From NCBI GenBank assembly GCA_964019155.1, contig OZ025239.1:99501934-99565933 (forward strand): 64,000 nucleotides of DNA. Direction: 5' to 3'. Of this stretch, positions 37,061 to 54,639 are shown in pieces. Source of the DNA: Osedax fenrisi. Its lineage: Eukaryota; Annelida; Polychaeta; Sabellida; Siboglinidae. Position numbers and translations under genes: made by a program. The stretch's first letter is position 1; each line of letters opens with the position of its first letter. The notes beneath the pieces were generated by a model that did no database searches, was not told the origin of the DNA, and saw nothing but the letters and a program-made list of their open reading frames with translations.

Positions 37061-38077
37061 TTTAGCTTTCATTAATTAATATAAGGAACTTTTAAAGATA
37101 ATTTAAATTTATAATTACATATTTATTTAAACACTAACAATATAATACATTGTTTTATTAATAATATCATAATATAATTATATAAAATAATATATTATAT
37201 TATGATAAATTTCTTTTAATTTCTATTAATTTAAGTTATCTTTGATATATTATAATTCCTGGAAATTTACATAGGTGCAATATAAACAAATAGAACAAAT
37301 TGAATTTGTTTATAACACTGGGAAATTATCATTGACATAAATCGTTAGTCTAATTAGTAAAATATATGATGACTATTATTATTTAACTATATAGTGTTTA
37401 TCACAATAGAACACACGACTAATATAATATTTAAATTTGTAGAATGATAATTTATATTTTTAATGATATTTATTATATATTTCTAATAATATGTATGTAT
37501 AATATAGGATATACTTACATATATAATATACGTTTTCAATATTTCAATATTTAGTAGTATTAGTAGCAGTAGTATGAGTAAGTATGGTAGTAGTATTAGT
37601 AGTTCATAAATTTATATAATGAACTTTTAAAGATAATTTAAATTTATGATTATATATTTATTTAAACACTAACAATATAATATATTATTGCATTGTTTCA
37701 TTAATACTATAATTATATAAAATAATATATTATATTGTGATAAATTTCATTAAATATTAATTTGTGTTATCCTTGATATATTATAATTTCAGTAAATTTA
37801 CATAGGTTGCAATATATGAGTTGGTAAACAAATATAAACATCTCATTTGCTTATAACCTCGGAATAACCTTGGAATAACCTATTATTATAGTGAAAAGGT
37901 ATTACGTAATTACCATTCACATAAAGCGTTAGTATCATTAGTAAAATATATGAGTATTATTAACAATTTATTATGTAGCACTATAGATATACCTACAAAT
38001 ACTCACCACTAGTATAATATATATCATATAGTTATTAAAAGTTATCATTTATATAAAATATACATATATAACATATA
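35866..38077. repeat. 3.2-kb tandem unit, short variant (2,212 bp)
   Basis: C, then a truncated M (about 36,741-36,951 only), (TAG)n, A and B. The C-to-M junction equals that of the two edge units at about 3,990 and 51,780, here inside the array. (TAG)n at 37,009-37,060 is preceded by ACTACTATAGTAG, an orientation switch. Confidence 0.9.
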
Positions 38078-38646
38078 TTTTTTCAATATTCTATTGTAGT
38101 ATTTTGTAATAAGGTATTACTCATCAATCCAAATATATGATTAGGATATTGAAATTATTTAGATACTACTTTAAATTTAGTTTTCGTTTAATAGTTATTG
38201 TTCGTTTTAATTATATGTATATCTATGGACCTATGTTATGCATGTCTGATTAAAATAAATATATATATAGTAATATTTATATATTAAGCTCATGTAATAT
38301 AATATTATTAAATATTTATAATTCATTAATTTTCATTTAGTGGTAGCACTTTTAAAAATACTTTTATTATTTAATATTTAACTACAAATATATAGTATTT
38401 TATTTTATTTCCACATTAATAATATCATAATATAATTATATGAAATAATATACCATGTTCAATTATATTTTAACCTTTTAATAATAATTGTATTACATTT
38501 GATATATTCTAATTCCTCATAATTGTCATAAGTGGAAAATCAAATCTATAATTTATAAAGATATTCGAGTGAATAGTGAATTCGTATTACAGATTGAACA
38601 ATTGCTAATTATTGAAACGTTAGTGTAATTGGTAAAATACATGTGT

Positions 38647-38693
<47 letters not shown>

Positions 38694-39150
38694 TTGTATC
38701 ATCATAAAAACTAAGGACTTGATGTAATGATTGAATTATTTGAATAATAATTTATATTTTAAATAATATTTATCATATATTTCTAATAATATTTATGTAA
38801 AATATAGGATATACTTACATATATAATATAAGTTTTCAATATGTCTTTCAATGTTTCTTTTAACACATTCCAATTATAATCTAACTTAATTAAATACAAC
38901 ATATATACTAATTTTATTTGTAATTAGATCTTCAATATTATTGATTTATAATTTTATAATTTTCTAAACCTCGGATATAAAATAGTAATATATACCTACC
39001 ATATATGAAATCTATTACGAGATTTAACTATTAAAATTAATCTCATATTATTGATCTCATATTTACGAATATAAATATATAGGAAATAAATGTATATATG
39101 CACATATTATGAGTATTTTATCATTATTAATCATAATCATAGCGTAGTAA

Positions 39151-39186
<36 letters not shown>

Positions 39187-41231
39187 GGGAAAATAACATA
39201 ATACATACACTTTAACAATAAATTGTCACAACATTATATTACTCAATATTTGTATTTAAAAATTACAATATATTTATTTTATATTATTATAATAATAGAT
39301 ATAATAATAGATATAATAATCTATAAATATAGATATTATTGTAATTTCAAAATTTTATTTTATTTTGTTATTTAATAGATAACTGGTGTGTCCGTATTCG
39401 GTACCCATGTTCGAATACGTATACCCTGTGTTATAATACGGACACCTATACCATAAATACCATATAATATATAATATATTGATGAATAATCAGATAAATT
39501 AAAATTACATTACTTATAATGTATTTAATGTACTTATAATGTATTCTTATAATTACTTATACTTACTTTTATGAATAATTTATTTAGTAATTAATTTATT
39601 AATTTTTATTATTTTACTAATTAATAATTATAAATGAAGTATATAAATAATAAGTAAGAAAAGTATTAATAAATTGATGGTATTAATATTATAATTAACG
39701 CAATTTTTATGAAAATCAGAATAGTTCACATGCTTCGCGCTGATTGTTTTAGGGTATCCGTATTAGGAAATCTAGAGTTATCGTATTAGGGATTGATATG
39801 ACCTCTATATATATGCTTATAACTTAATTGACATTGAAACAAATATAGAAATTATGTATATAATGTTTAGAATGATTAAGTTATAAATAATATTAGTTAA
39901 ATGTTATATAAATACATCTATATATGCTTAAAGAAGGTTTTAAGTTGACTTTTTTTCTCATAAATTTAAAAACGTAATAAAAAAATCAGTTCATTGGATA
40001 TACCAGCATTATTTTAAACAATTGAAAAAATACGTAATTAGACAATTTATATAATTATGAATATTAAATAAATTAAACATTTTTTGGGAGATTTTATGGT
40101 TTCTGAAATACCGAGAGTGTCCGTATTCGGGTTCTGTACTTTCCCCTAGTAGACCCAGAAATAGTAGTGGTGGTAGTAGTAGTGGTAGTAGTAGTAGTAG
40201 TAGTAGTATTATTATTTAGCTTTCATTAATTCATATAAGGAACTTTTAAAGATAATTTAAATTTATGATTACATATTTATTTTAAACTCTAACAATATAA
40301 TACATTGTTTTATTAATAATATCATAATATAATTATATAAAATAATATATTATATTATGATACATTTCTTTTAATTTCTATTAATTTAAGTTATCTTTGA
40401 TATATTATAATTCCTGGAAATTCAGATAGGTTGCAATATAAATAAATAGAACAAATCGAATTTGTTTATAACATTGGAAAATTATCATTGACATAAATCG
40501 TTAGTCTAATTAGTAAAATATATGATGACTATTATTATTTAACTATATATTGTTTATCACAATAAAACAAACGACTAATATAATATTTAAATTTGTAGAA
40601 TGATAATTTATATTTTTAAATCATATTTATTATATATTTCTAATAATATGTATGTATAATATAGGATATACTTATATATATAATATACATTTTTAATATT
40701 TCAATATTTAGTAGTATTATAGTAGTAGTAGTGTGAGTAGAAATGAACTATTTAGAGTTCATAAATTTTATAATGAACTTTTAAAGATAATTTAAATTTA
40801 TGATTACATATTTATTTAAACACTAACAATATAATATATTATTGTATTGTTTCATTAATACTATAATTATATAAAATAATATATTATATTGTGATAAATT
40901 TCATTAAATATTAATTTGTGTTATCTTTGATATATTATTATTTCAGTAAATTTACATAGGTTGCAATATATGAGTTGTTAAACAAATATAATCATTTCAT
41001 TTGCTTATAACCTCGGAATAACCTTGGAATAACCTACTATTATAGTGAAAAGGAATTACGTAATTACCATTCACATAAAGCGTTAGTATCATTAGTAAAA
41101 TATATGAGTATTATTAACTATTTATTATGTAGCACTATATATATACCTACAAATACTCACCACTAGTATAATATAAATCATATAGTTATTAAAAGTATTC
41201 ATTTATATAAAATATACATATATAACATATA
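38078..41231. repeat. 3.2-kb tandem unit, mosaic copy (3,154 bp)
   Basis: The first ~1.4 kb (C and left M) carries the private variants of the next unit (AAACTAAGGACTTGATG; ACCATAAATACCATATAA). From about 39,740 onward it carries those of unit 1 at the window start (TTCGCGCTGATTG; TAGAGTTATCG). It includes a full M at 39,184-40,148. Confidence 0.9.
39184..40148. mobile_element. M segment, well-preserved copy
   Basis: TAGGGGAAAATAAC at the left and TACTTTCCCCTA at the right, flanked by (TAG)n on both sides. The inverted pair GGTGTGTCCGTATT / AATACGGACACC lies at about 39,386-39,446. More motif copies are at about 39,755, 39,780 and 40,116. Confidence 0.6.
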
Positions 41232-41798
41232 TTTTTTCAATATTCTATAGTAGTATTTTGTAATAAGGTATTACTCATCAATCCAAATATAAAATTAGGA
41301 TATTGAAATTATTTAAATACTACTTTAAATTTAGTTTTCGTTTAATAGTTATTGTTCGTTTTAATTATATGTATATCTATGGACCTATGTTATGTCTGAT
41401 TAAAGTAAATATATATATATAGTAATATTTATAAATTAAGCTCATGTAATATAATATTATTAAATATTTATAATTCATTAATTTTCATTTAGTGGTAGCA
41501 CTTTTAAAAATACTTTTATTATTTAATATTTAACTACAAATATATAGTATTTTATTTTATTTCCACATTAATAATATCATAATATAATTATATGAAATAA
41601 TATACCATGTTCAATTATATTTTAACCTTTTAATAATAATTGTATTACATTTGATATATTCTAATTCCTCATAATTGTCATAAGTGGAAAATCAAATCTA
41701 TAATTTATAAAGATATTCGAGTGAATAGTGAATTCGTATTACAGATTGAACAATTGCTAATTATTGAAACGTTAGTGTAATTGGTAAAATACATGTGT

Positions 41799-41843
<45 letters not shown>

Positions 41844-42300
41844 TTGTATCATCATAAAAACTAAGGACTTGATGTAATGATTGAATTATTTGAATAATAA
41901 TTTATATTTTAAATAATATTTATCATATATTTCTAATAATATTTATGTAAAATATAGGATATACTTACATATATAATATAAGTTTTCAATATGTCTTTCA
42001 ATGTTTCTTTTAACACATTCCAATTATAATCTAACTTAATTAAATACAACATATATACTAATTTTATTTGTAATTAGATCTTCAATATTATTGATTTATA
42101 ATTTTATAATTTTCTAAACCTCGGATATAAAATAGTAATATATACCTACCATATATGAAATCTATTACGAGATTTAACTATTAAAATTAATCTCATATTA
42201 TTGATCTCATATTTACGAATATAAATATATAGGAAATAAATGTATATATGCACATATTATGAGTATTTTATCATTATTAATCATAATCATAGCGTAGTAA

Positions 42301-42336
<36 letters not shown>

Positions 42337-44454
42337 GGGAAAATAACATAATACATACACTTTAACAATAAATTGTCACAACATTATATTACTCAATATT
42401 TGTATTTAAAAATTACAATATATTTATTTTATATTATTATAATAATAGATATAATAATAGATATAATAATCTATAAATATAGATATTATTGTAATTTCAA
42501 AATTTTATTTTATTTTGTTATTTAATAGATAACTGGTGTGTCCGTATTCGGTACCCATGTTCGAATACGTATACCCTGTGTTATAATACGGACACCTATA
42601 CCATAAATACCATATAATATATAATATATTATTGATGAATAATCAGATAAATTAAAATTACATTACTTATAATGTATTTAATGTACTTATAATGTATTCT
42701 TATAATTACTTATACTTACTTTTATGAATAATTTATTTAGTAATTAATTTATTAATTTTTATTATTTTACTAATTAATAATTATAAATGAAGTATATAAA
42801 TAATAAGTAAGAAAAGTATTAATAAATTGATGGTATTAATATTATAATTAACGCAATTTTTATGAAAATCAGAATAGTTCACATGCTGCACGCTGATTGG
42901 TTATAGGGTATCCGTATTAGGACATCTAGAGTGTCCGTATTAGGGATTGATATGACCTATAGATATATGCTTATAACTTAATTGACATTGAAACAAATAT
43001 AGAAATTATGTATATAATGTTTAGAATGATTAAGTTATTAATAATATAAGTTATATTTTATATAAATACATCTATATATGCTTAAAGAAGGTTTTATGTT
43101 GACTTTTTTTTCATAAATTTAAAAACGTAATAAAAAAATCAGTTCATTGGATATACCAGCATTATTTTAAACAATTGAAAAAATACGTAATCAGACAATT
43201 TATATAATATGAATATTTAAAACATTAAACATTTGTTTGGAGATTTTATGGTTTCTTAGATACCGAGAATGTCCGTATTCGGGTTCTGTCAGTTTTCTAT
43301 TACTTTCCCCTAGTAGCCGCAGAAGTAGTAGTAGTAGTTGTAATATAGGTAGTGGTGGTAGTATACTACTATAATAGTAGTAGTAGTAGTAGTAGTAGTA
43401 ATAGTAGTAGTAGTAGAGGTAGTAGTATTTAGCTTTCATTAATTAATATAAGGAACTTTTAAAGATAATTTAAATTTATGATTACATATTTATTTAAACA
43501 CTAACAATATAATACATTGTTTTATTAATAATATCATAATATAATTATATAAAATAATATATTATATTATGATAAATTTCTTTTAATTTCTATTAATTTA
43601 AGTTATCTTTGATATATTATAATTCCTGGAAATTCACATAGGTGCAATATAAACAAATAGAACAAATCGAATTTGTTTATAACACTGGGAAATTATCATT
43701 GACATAAATCGTTAGTCTAACTAGTAAAATATATGATGACTATTATTATTTAACTATATAGTGTTTATCACAATAAAACACACGACTAATATAATATTAA
43801 CATTTTTAGAATGATAATTTATATTTTTTAATGATATTTATTATATATTTCTAATAATATGTATGTATAATATAGGTTATACTTACATATATAATATACG
43901 TTTTCAATATTTCAATATTTAGTAGTAGTAGTAGTAGTAGTAGTATGAGTAGAAATAGTAATAGTATTAGTAGTTTATTATGAATCAACTATTTATAAAT
44001 TTATATAATGAACTTTTAAAGATAATTTAAATTTATGATTATATATTTATTTAAACACTAACAATATAATATATTATTGCATTGTTTCATTAATACTATA
44101 ATCATATAAAATAATATATTATATTGTGATAAATTTCATTAAATATTAATTTGTGTTATCCTTGATATATTATAATTTCAGTAAATTTACATAGGTTGCA
44201 ATATATGAGTTGGTAAACAAATATAAACATATCATTTGCTTATAACCTCGGAATAACCTTGGAATAACCTACTATTATAGTGAAAAGGAATTACGTAATT
44301 ACCATTCATATAAAGCGTTAGTATCATTAGTAAAATATATGAGTATTATTAACTATTTATTAGGTAGCGTTATACAAATACTCACCACTAGTACAATATA
44401 TATCATATAGTTATTAAAAGTTATTTATATAAAATAATACATATATAACATATA
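41232..44454. repeat. 3.2-kb tandem unit (3,223 bp)
   Basis: Full C-M-A-B unit. The first ~200 bp match the edge unit at 3,156 (ATATAAAATTAGG, ATGTCTGATTAAAGTAAAT) and the rest of C matches the previous unit. M is at 42,334-43,312 and (TAG)n at about 43,373-43,430. The minus-strand tyrosine-rich reading frame over the TAG tract is an artefact. Confidence 0.9.
42334..43312. mobile_element. M segment copy
   Basis: Same ends and motif layout as the 39,184 copy, with a cleaner fourth and fifth motif (GGGTATCCGTATTAGG and GAGTGTCCGTATTAGGG at about 42,905-42,945). Confidence 0.6.
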
Positions 44455-47743
<3,289 letters not shown>

Positions 47744-48335
47744 TTTTTTCAATATTCTATAGTAGTATTTTGTAATAAGGTATTACTCATCAATCCAAAT
47801 ATTAGATTATGATATTGAAATTATTTAGATACTACTTTAAATTTAGTTTTCGTTTAATAGTTATTTTTCGTTTTAATTATATGTATATCTATGGACCTAT
47901 GTTATGCAATGTCCTATGTAATGCATGTCTGATTAAAATAAATATATATATATATAGTAATATTTATAAATTAAGCTCATGTAATATAATACTACTAAAT
48001 ATTTATAATTCATTAATTTGCATACTAGTGTGCACTTTTAAAAATACTTTTATTATTTAATATTTAACTCCAAATATATATTATTTTATTTCCACATTAA
48101 TAATATCATAATATAATTATATGAAATAAGATACTATGTTCAATTATATTTTAACCTTTTAATAATAAGTGTATTACTTTTGATATATTATAATTCCTCA
48201 TAATTTTCATAGGTGCAAAATCAAATCTACAATTTATAAAGATATTCGAGTGAATAGTGAATTCGTATTACAGATTGAACAATTGCTAATTATTGAAAAG
48301 TTAGTGTAATTGGTAAAATACATGTGTATTATTAT

Positions 48336-48375
<40 letters not shown>

Positions 48376-48816
48376 CATCATAAAAACTAATGACTTAATG
48401 TAATGATTGAATTATTTGAATAATAATTTATATTTTAAATAATATTTATCATATATTTCTAATAATAACATGTAAAATATAGGATATACTTACATATATA
48501 ATATACGTTTTCAATATGTGTTTCAATGTTTCTTTTAACACATTCCAATTATAATCTAACTTAATTAAATACTACATATATACTAATTTTATTTGTAATT
48601 AGATCTTCAATATTATTGATTTATAATTTTATAATTTTCTAAACCTCGGATATAAAATAGTAATATTACCATATATGAAATCTATTACGAGATTTAACTA
48701 TTACAATAAATCTCATATTATTGATCTCATATATACGAATATAAATATATAGGAAATAAATGTATATATGCACATATTATGAGTATATTATCATTATTAA
48801 TCATAATCATCGCGTT

Positions 48817-48853
<37 letters not shown>

Positions 48854-49870
48854 GGGAAAATAACATAATACATACACTTTAACAATAAATTGTCATAACA
48901 TATGTTATAATATGTTAATAGAATATTCTATTACTCAATATTTGTATTCAAAAATTACAATATATTTATGTTATATTATCATAATAATAGATATAATAAT
49001 ATAGATATAATAATCTATAATTATAGATATTATTGTAATTTTAAAATTTCATTTAATAATTTTATACAATAGATAACGGGTGTGTCCGTATTCGGTACCC
49101 ATGTTAGAATACGGATACACTGTGTTATAATACGGACACCCTATATACCGGTATATGGCCATATAATATAGAATATATTATTGATGAATAATCAGATAAA
49201 TCAAAATTACATTACTTATAATGTATTTAATGTACTTATAATTACTTATAATTACTTTTATGAATACTTTATTTAGTAATTAATTTATTAATTTTTATTA
49301 TTTTACTGTTAATAATTATAAATGAAGTATATCAATAATAAGTAAGAAACGTATTAATAAATTGATGGTATTAATATTATAATTAACGCAATTTTTATTA
49401 AAATCAGAATAGTTCATACGCTGCGCGCTGATCTGTTATAGGGTATCCGTATTAGGAAATCTAGAGTGTCCGTATTAGGGATTCATATGACCTCTAGATA
49501 TATGCTTATAACTTAATTGACATTGAAACAAATATAAAAATTATGTATATAATGTTTAGAATGATTAAGTTATTAATAATATAAGTTATATTTTATATAA
49601 ATACATCTATATATGCTTAAAGAAAGTTTTAAGTTGACTTTTTTTCTCATAAATTTAAAAACGTAATAAAAAAATCAATTCATTGGATATACCAGCATTA
49701 TTTTAAACAATTGAAAAAATACGTAATTAGACAATTTATATAATTATGAATATTAAATAAATTAAACATTTTTTGGGAGATTTTATGGTTTCTGAAATAC
49801 CGAGAGTGTCCGTATTCGGGTTCTGTACTTTACCCTAGTAGACCCAGAAATAGTAGTGGTGGTAGTAGTA

Positions 49871-49903
<33 letters not shown>

Positions 49904-50923
49904 TTATTTAGCTTTCATTAATTCATATAAGGAACTTTTAAAGATAATTTAAATTTATGATTACATATTTATTTAAACACTAACAATATAATACATTATT
50001 TTATTAATAATATCATAATATAATTATATAAAATAATATATTATATTATGATAAATTTCTTTTAATTTCTATTAATTTAAGTTATCTTTGATATATTATA
50101 ATTCCTGGAAATTCACATATAGGTGCAATATAAACAAATAGAACAAATCGAATTTGTTTATAACACTGGGAAATTATCATTTACATAAATCGTTGGTCTA
50201 ATTAGTAAAATATATGATGACTATTATTATTTAACTATATAGTGTTTATCACAATAAAACAGACGACTAATATAATATTTAAATTTGTAGAATGATAATT
50301 TATATTTTTAAATCATATTTATTATATATTTCTAATAATATGTATGTATAATATAGGATATACTTATATATATAATATACATTTTTAATATTTCAATATT
50401 TAGTAGTATTATAGTAGTAGTAGTGTGAGTAGAAATGAACTATTTAGAGTTCATAAATTTTATAATGAACTTTTAAAGATAATTTAAATTTATGATTACA
50501 TATTTATTTAAACACTAACAATATAATATATAATTGTATTGTTTCATTAATACTATAATTATATAAAATAATATATTATATTGTGATAAATTTCATTAAA
50601 TATTACTTTGTGTAATATTTGATATATTATAATTTCAGTAAATTTACATAGGTTGCAATATATGAGTTGGTAAACAAATATAAACATCTCATTTGCTTAT
50701 AACCTCGGAATAACCTTGGAATAACCTATTATTATAGTGAAAAGGAATTACGTAATTAGCATTCACATAAAGCGTTAGTATCATTAGTAAAATATATGAG
50801 TATTATTAACTATTTATTATGTAGCACTATAGATATACCTACAAATACTCACCACTAGTATAATATATATCATATAGTTATTAAAAGTTATCATTTATAT
50901 AAAATATACATATATAACATATA
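47744..50923. repeat. 3.2-kb tandem unit (3,180 bp)
   Basis: Full C-M-A-B unit with M at 48,851-49,837. C has a small local duplication around 47,900 (ATGCAATGTCCTATGTAATGC). The 83-codon ORF at 47,809 is not conserved in other units. Confidence 0.9.
48851..49837. mobile_element. M segment copy
   Basis: Same ends, with a base change in the right end (TTTACCCTA). The inverted motif pair at about 49,079-49,140 is the most symmetric here (GGTGTGTCCGTATT...ATAATACGGACACC, with an internal GAATACGGATAC). Confidence 0.6.
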
Positions 50924-51499
50924 TGTTTTCAATATTCTATAGTAGTATTTTGTAATAAGGTATTACTCAGCAATCCAAATATATGATTAGGATATTGAAA
51001 TTATTTAGATACTACTTTAAATTTAGTTTTCGTTTAATAGTTATTGTTCGTTTTAATTATATGTATATCTATGGACCTATGTTATGCATGTCTGATTAAA
51101 ATAAATATATATATATATTAGTAATATTTATAAATTAAGCTCATGTAATATAATATTATTAAATATTTATAATTCATTAATTTTCATTTAGTGTGCTCTT
51201 TTAAAAATACTTTTATTATTTAATATTTAACTACAAATATATAGTATTTTATTTTATTTCCACATTAATAATATCATAATATAATTATATGAAATAATAT
51301 ACCATGTTCAATTATATTTTAACCTTTTAATAATAATTGTATTACATTTGATATATTCTAATTCCTCATAATTGTCATAGGTGGAAAATCAAATCTATAA
51401 TTTATAAAGATATTAAAGTGAATAGTGAATTCGTATTACAGATTGAACAATTGCTAATTATTGAAACGTTAGTTAATTGGTAAAATACATGTGTATTAT

Positions 51500-51543
<44 letters not shown>

Positions 51544-51992
51544 TTGTATCATCATATAAACTAATGACTTAATGTAATGATTGAATTATTTAAATAATAA
51601 TTTATATTTTAAATAATATTTATCATATATTTCTAATAATATTTATGTAAAATATAGGATATACCTACATATATAATATAAGTTTTCAATATGTCTTTCA
51701 ATGTTTCTTTTAACACATTCAAATTATAATCTAACTTAATTAAATACAACAAATATACTAATTTTTAAATATAATAATTATACTTTTATTTCATAAATTT
51801 AATAACGTAATAAAAAAATCAGTTCATTAGATATATCAGCATTATATTAAATAATTGAAAAAATACTTATTTAGACTATTTATATAATTATGAATATTTA
51901 ATACATTAAACATTTATTTATAGATTTTATGGTTTCTTATATAATGAGAGTGTCCGTATTCGGGCACTGTCAGTTTCGGTTATTTTCCCCTA
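50924..51992. repeat. 3.2-kb tandem unit, truncated right-edge copy
   Basis: C followed by the last ~210 bp of M, the same structure as 3,156-4,207. It forms the right border of the right array and leads into the second 106-codon ORF. Confidence 0.88.
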
Positions 51993-52155
51993 GTAGCAGC
52001 AGAAGTAGTAATTGTAGTTGTAGTAGTAGTAGTTATAGTAGTAGTAGTATTAATTGTAGTAATATTAGTAGTAGTAGTAGTAGTAGTAGTAGTAATTGTA
52101 GTAATATTAGTAGTATATAATGTAGTAATAGTAGTAGTAGTAGTAGTAGTATATA
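51993..52155. repeat. Imperfect (TAG)n microsatellite upstream of ORF copy 2
   Basis: Interrupted trinucleotide tract equivalent to 4,204-4,394, somewhat shorter. Ser- or Thr-rich frames over it are artefacts. Confidence 0.85.
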
Positions 52156-52181
52156 ATTGTATATAATCAATCAACAGGCCA

Positions 52182-52502
52182 ATGGAGAATACTACACACT
52201 CGCCCCGTCGGACTCGCTCTCAAGGAGACGATCAGGGTTACGTACCATACTCGGGGCTAAATTACAACACCCTAGGAAAGTGCTATCTTCAAGTGAACAA
52301 GATAACCGTATATTGCGGAGAGCAAGTTGTCGGTCTGCAGGGTAGGCTTCGCTATAGAGACGTGAACGGGGTACTTACACAATCTAAAAGTAGCAACACT
52401 GGCAATGATATGAAGTCGGTTAACTTCCAGATTAGCCGAAATGAAATTCACATTATACCATGTAGGAAAGAAATTAATGACATATATTTGATCAATGTAT
52501 AA
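52182..52502 (+). CDS. 106-aa protein of unknown function, array-edge copy 2
   Basis: Second copy of the 4,421 ORF, 47,761 bp away in the same orientation and at the same array border. Over 321 bp I count three base differences: CTG/CTT (Leu, silent), CAT/CAC (His, silent) and CTC/ATC (Leu104 to Ile). The frame, the start and the three cysteines (34, 45, 94) are kept. The non-repeat flank just downstream (about 250 bp up to 52,860) differs at roughly ten places, so the ORF looks better conserved than its 3' flank, though the numbers are small. The upstream splice-acceptor-like sequence here is ATCAACAG. AATAAA lies at about 52,560. Function unknown; see copy 1 for sequence features. Confidence 0.6.
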   Translation: MENTTHSPRRTRSQGDDQGYVPYSGLNYNTLGKCYLQVNKITVYCGEQVVGLQGRLRYRDVNGVLTQSKSSNTGNDMKSVNFQISRNEIHIIPCRKEINDIYLINV

Positions 52503-52659
52503 ATATATATATATATATATATAATAATGTATTAATATATAAATAATAATGTATATATGAAATAAATAACCATAAACAATACAAAATATGTATAATGCAT
52601 CATTTTAATATTTTTTTATATACTATATTTATACTAAAAGTAAAAGTAAAGTAATATAT
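52503..52659. other. AT-rich 3' flank of ORF copy 2
   Basis: (TA)n tracts and AATAAA near 52,560. Aligns with 4,742-4,890. Confidence 0.4.
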
Positions 52660-53900
52660 ATATATATTGAAATATATTTAAATCCCGTGATAAGAATATC
52701 AAAGGGTTGGGTCATAATACATTCTTCATTCATCGCTATTTTGTACTTAACCAGCAAATTGTCAATATTATTATTATTAGGCCATTCATTGTTATCAATC
52801 AATTTGTTTATCGGTCGTCCTCGTTTTCTCGATCCTTCAACCATTCATTGATGGATGGTTTTCAATAAACATGCATGCCAGGAATCATGGTCAAACAATT
52901 TAAACTTTCTTCGTGTGATAGCATTAATGGTTCAAATTTACTTACAAATTAAACAGTATGGCTTCTAAAAAATATGCGTCTTTTCTTGAGACTTTATAAT
53001 AAGTAGTTTTCTATGCGATTTGTTCTCGAATTATTGTATTTTTTTTGTAGTGTATTCATTAATATGGCATACAATATCGACTATACTATATCAATATCGA
53101 CTATAGTTTAATATTCTAAAAACTATATAGTCACCATCTCTGATATTGCTGGGCTATCCTCTCTTTGATTACAGAGTAACACGAGCCATTCTTGCATCGA
53201 TTCATCTGCATTCTAATCGTTACTATTGACCATTTTCTTGATCTTTTCTGAGCAGATCCACCTATCGTAATTTCGGTTAATTATTGTTGATCTTGATTGC
53301 TACCAACTATTAAAGCTAATTCGTCAGTGTATTGCATGCTAGACAGTAATACTCTTACAATCGATATAGATTAAATGTGATTGTACTGAATATAATTGTC
53401 TTGAGAAATTCGTTAAAGAGTACCGGATAAAGCAGTCAACCGTGACCTAATCAAAATGTTATTTTGAAGCAGTTTTCATGTATACTGTTTAATAGGACTG
53501 TACTTGAAGAATTTGCATAGCAGGGTTTGATTATAGTTATAATTTCATGATTTATTCCTTAATTATGTTGCAAAGATCACGATCCATCATAATAAACATT
53601 ATCAAAAGCTTTCTATATAATTTGGAACAAGTTTTTTTAAACTGTCCTGTGTTTTTTCATAATTTTCCGGAATTCTGCCTATTCCTTAGATACCATTTTT
53701 TCAACTAAGGGATACAGTATATGTAAGATTTTCTTAAGTAAACTGTTACTAGAATGACATATTAGGATAAGGGGTATGTAATGTTGCCATTTCTTCAGAT
53801 TATCTTTTTTAAGAATTGTAATCACTTAGGATTCGGTTCATTGAGTTGGCCATACTTGTTTTGTCTATGCTTCCCGACATAACTTTGTAAATTCCTGCAT
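52660..53900 (-). pseudogene. RTE-type reverse transcriptase remnant, minus strand, copy 2
   Basis: Duplicate of 4,880-6,200. It keeps the C-terminal RKRGRP motif (about 52,820) and the MQYTDELALIV stretch with the YTDE degraded catalytic box (about 53,325). It has its own deletions (near 53,080 and 53,665) and a small insertion around 53,345-53,390. Non-functional. Confidence 0.65.
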
Positions 53901-54635
53901 AATAGAAATTCCTCAGTATTTGGTATATTACCAATTCCTGGTGATTATCCATATTTCAGTATTCATGGCATTAATGATCTATTATTCTAGTATCGGAAGA
54001 TCATTATAAAAGTGTTCTTGAACGGTATGTATAATCATATTAGTGTCAGCATTTATCGGATTGTTGTAAATTCTTGACAATATGCTGTAAATGTATATGA
54101 ACATTTTAACTTTAAAACGATTTTATATCAAGTTAACTACAATTTTAGTGAGAAGCCCCTTTACTTTCCGTCAAATGTCCTGACATATAATAACTTTATG
54201 GGGTATATATATACACATATAGGAAGGTAATGCAATAATAGTATAATATATTTACTATATTAATGTGAAATATAACAGATATATATATATATATAAATCG
54301 TATGCAAATAGTATAATATATCGCTATCTATAATTAAGAATATTGCTAATACACACTTTTATAAACCAATCATAATAGTACTTACACAAATCAAACTTTG
54401 CCTAGATAACGTTTCCTATGAATACAGTAACATCTACTTACTTACGACAAACTTCATACACTTATGTACATTATTGATAACCTGAGGGTCTATGATGAAA
54501 CTTTACGTGAATTAGTAGCGATTGACATATTGTACAATGTACAATGTACAACGCGTATACAATAATATACATTTTGTACCGAAATCTATGTAAAATAATC
54601 TTAATCTCAATAATATAATAATCTATTTACATATT
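53901..54635. other. AT-rich spacer shared with module copy 1
   Basis: Aligns with 6,200-6,489 and 7,225-7,645; the 0.73-kb segment of copy 1 is absent at about 54,200. It contains a duplicated GTACAATGTACAATGTACAA near 54,533. Confidence 0.5.
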
Positions 54636-54639
54636 GTGA

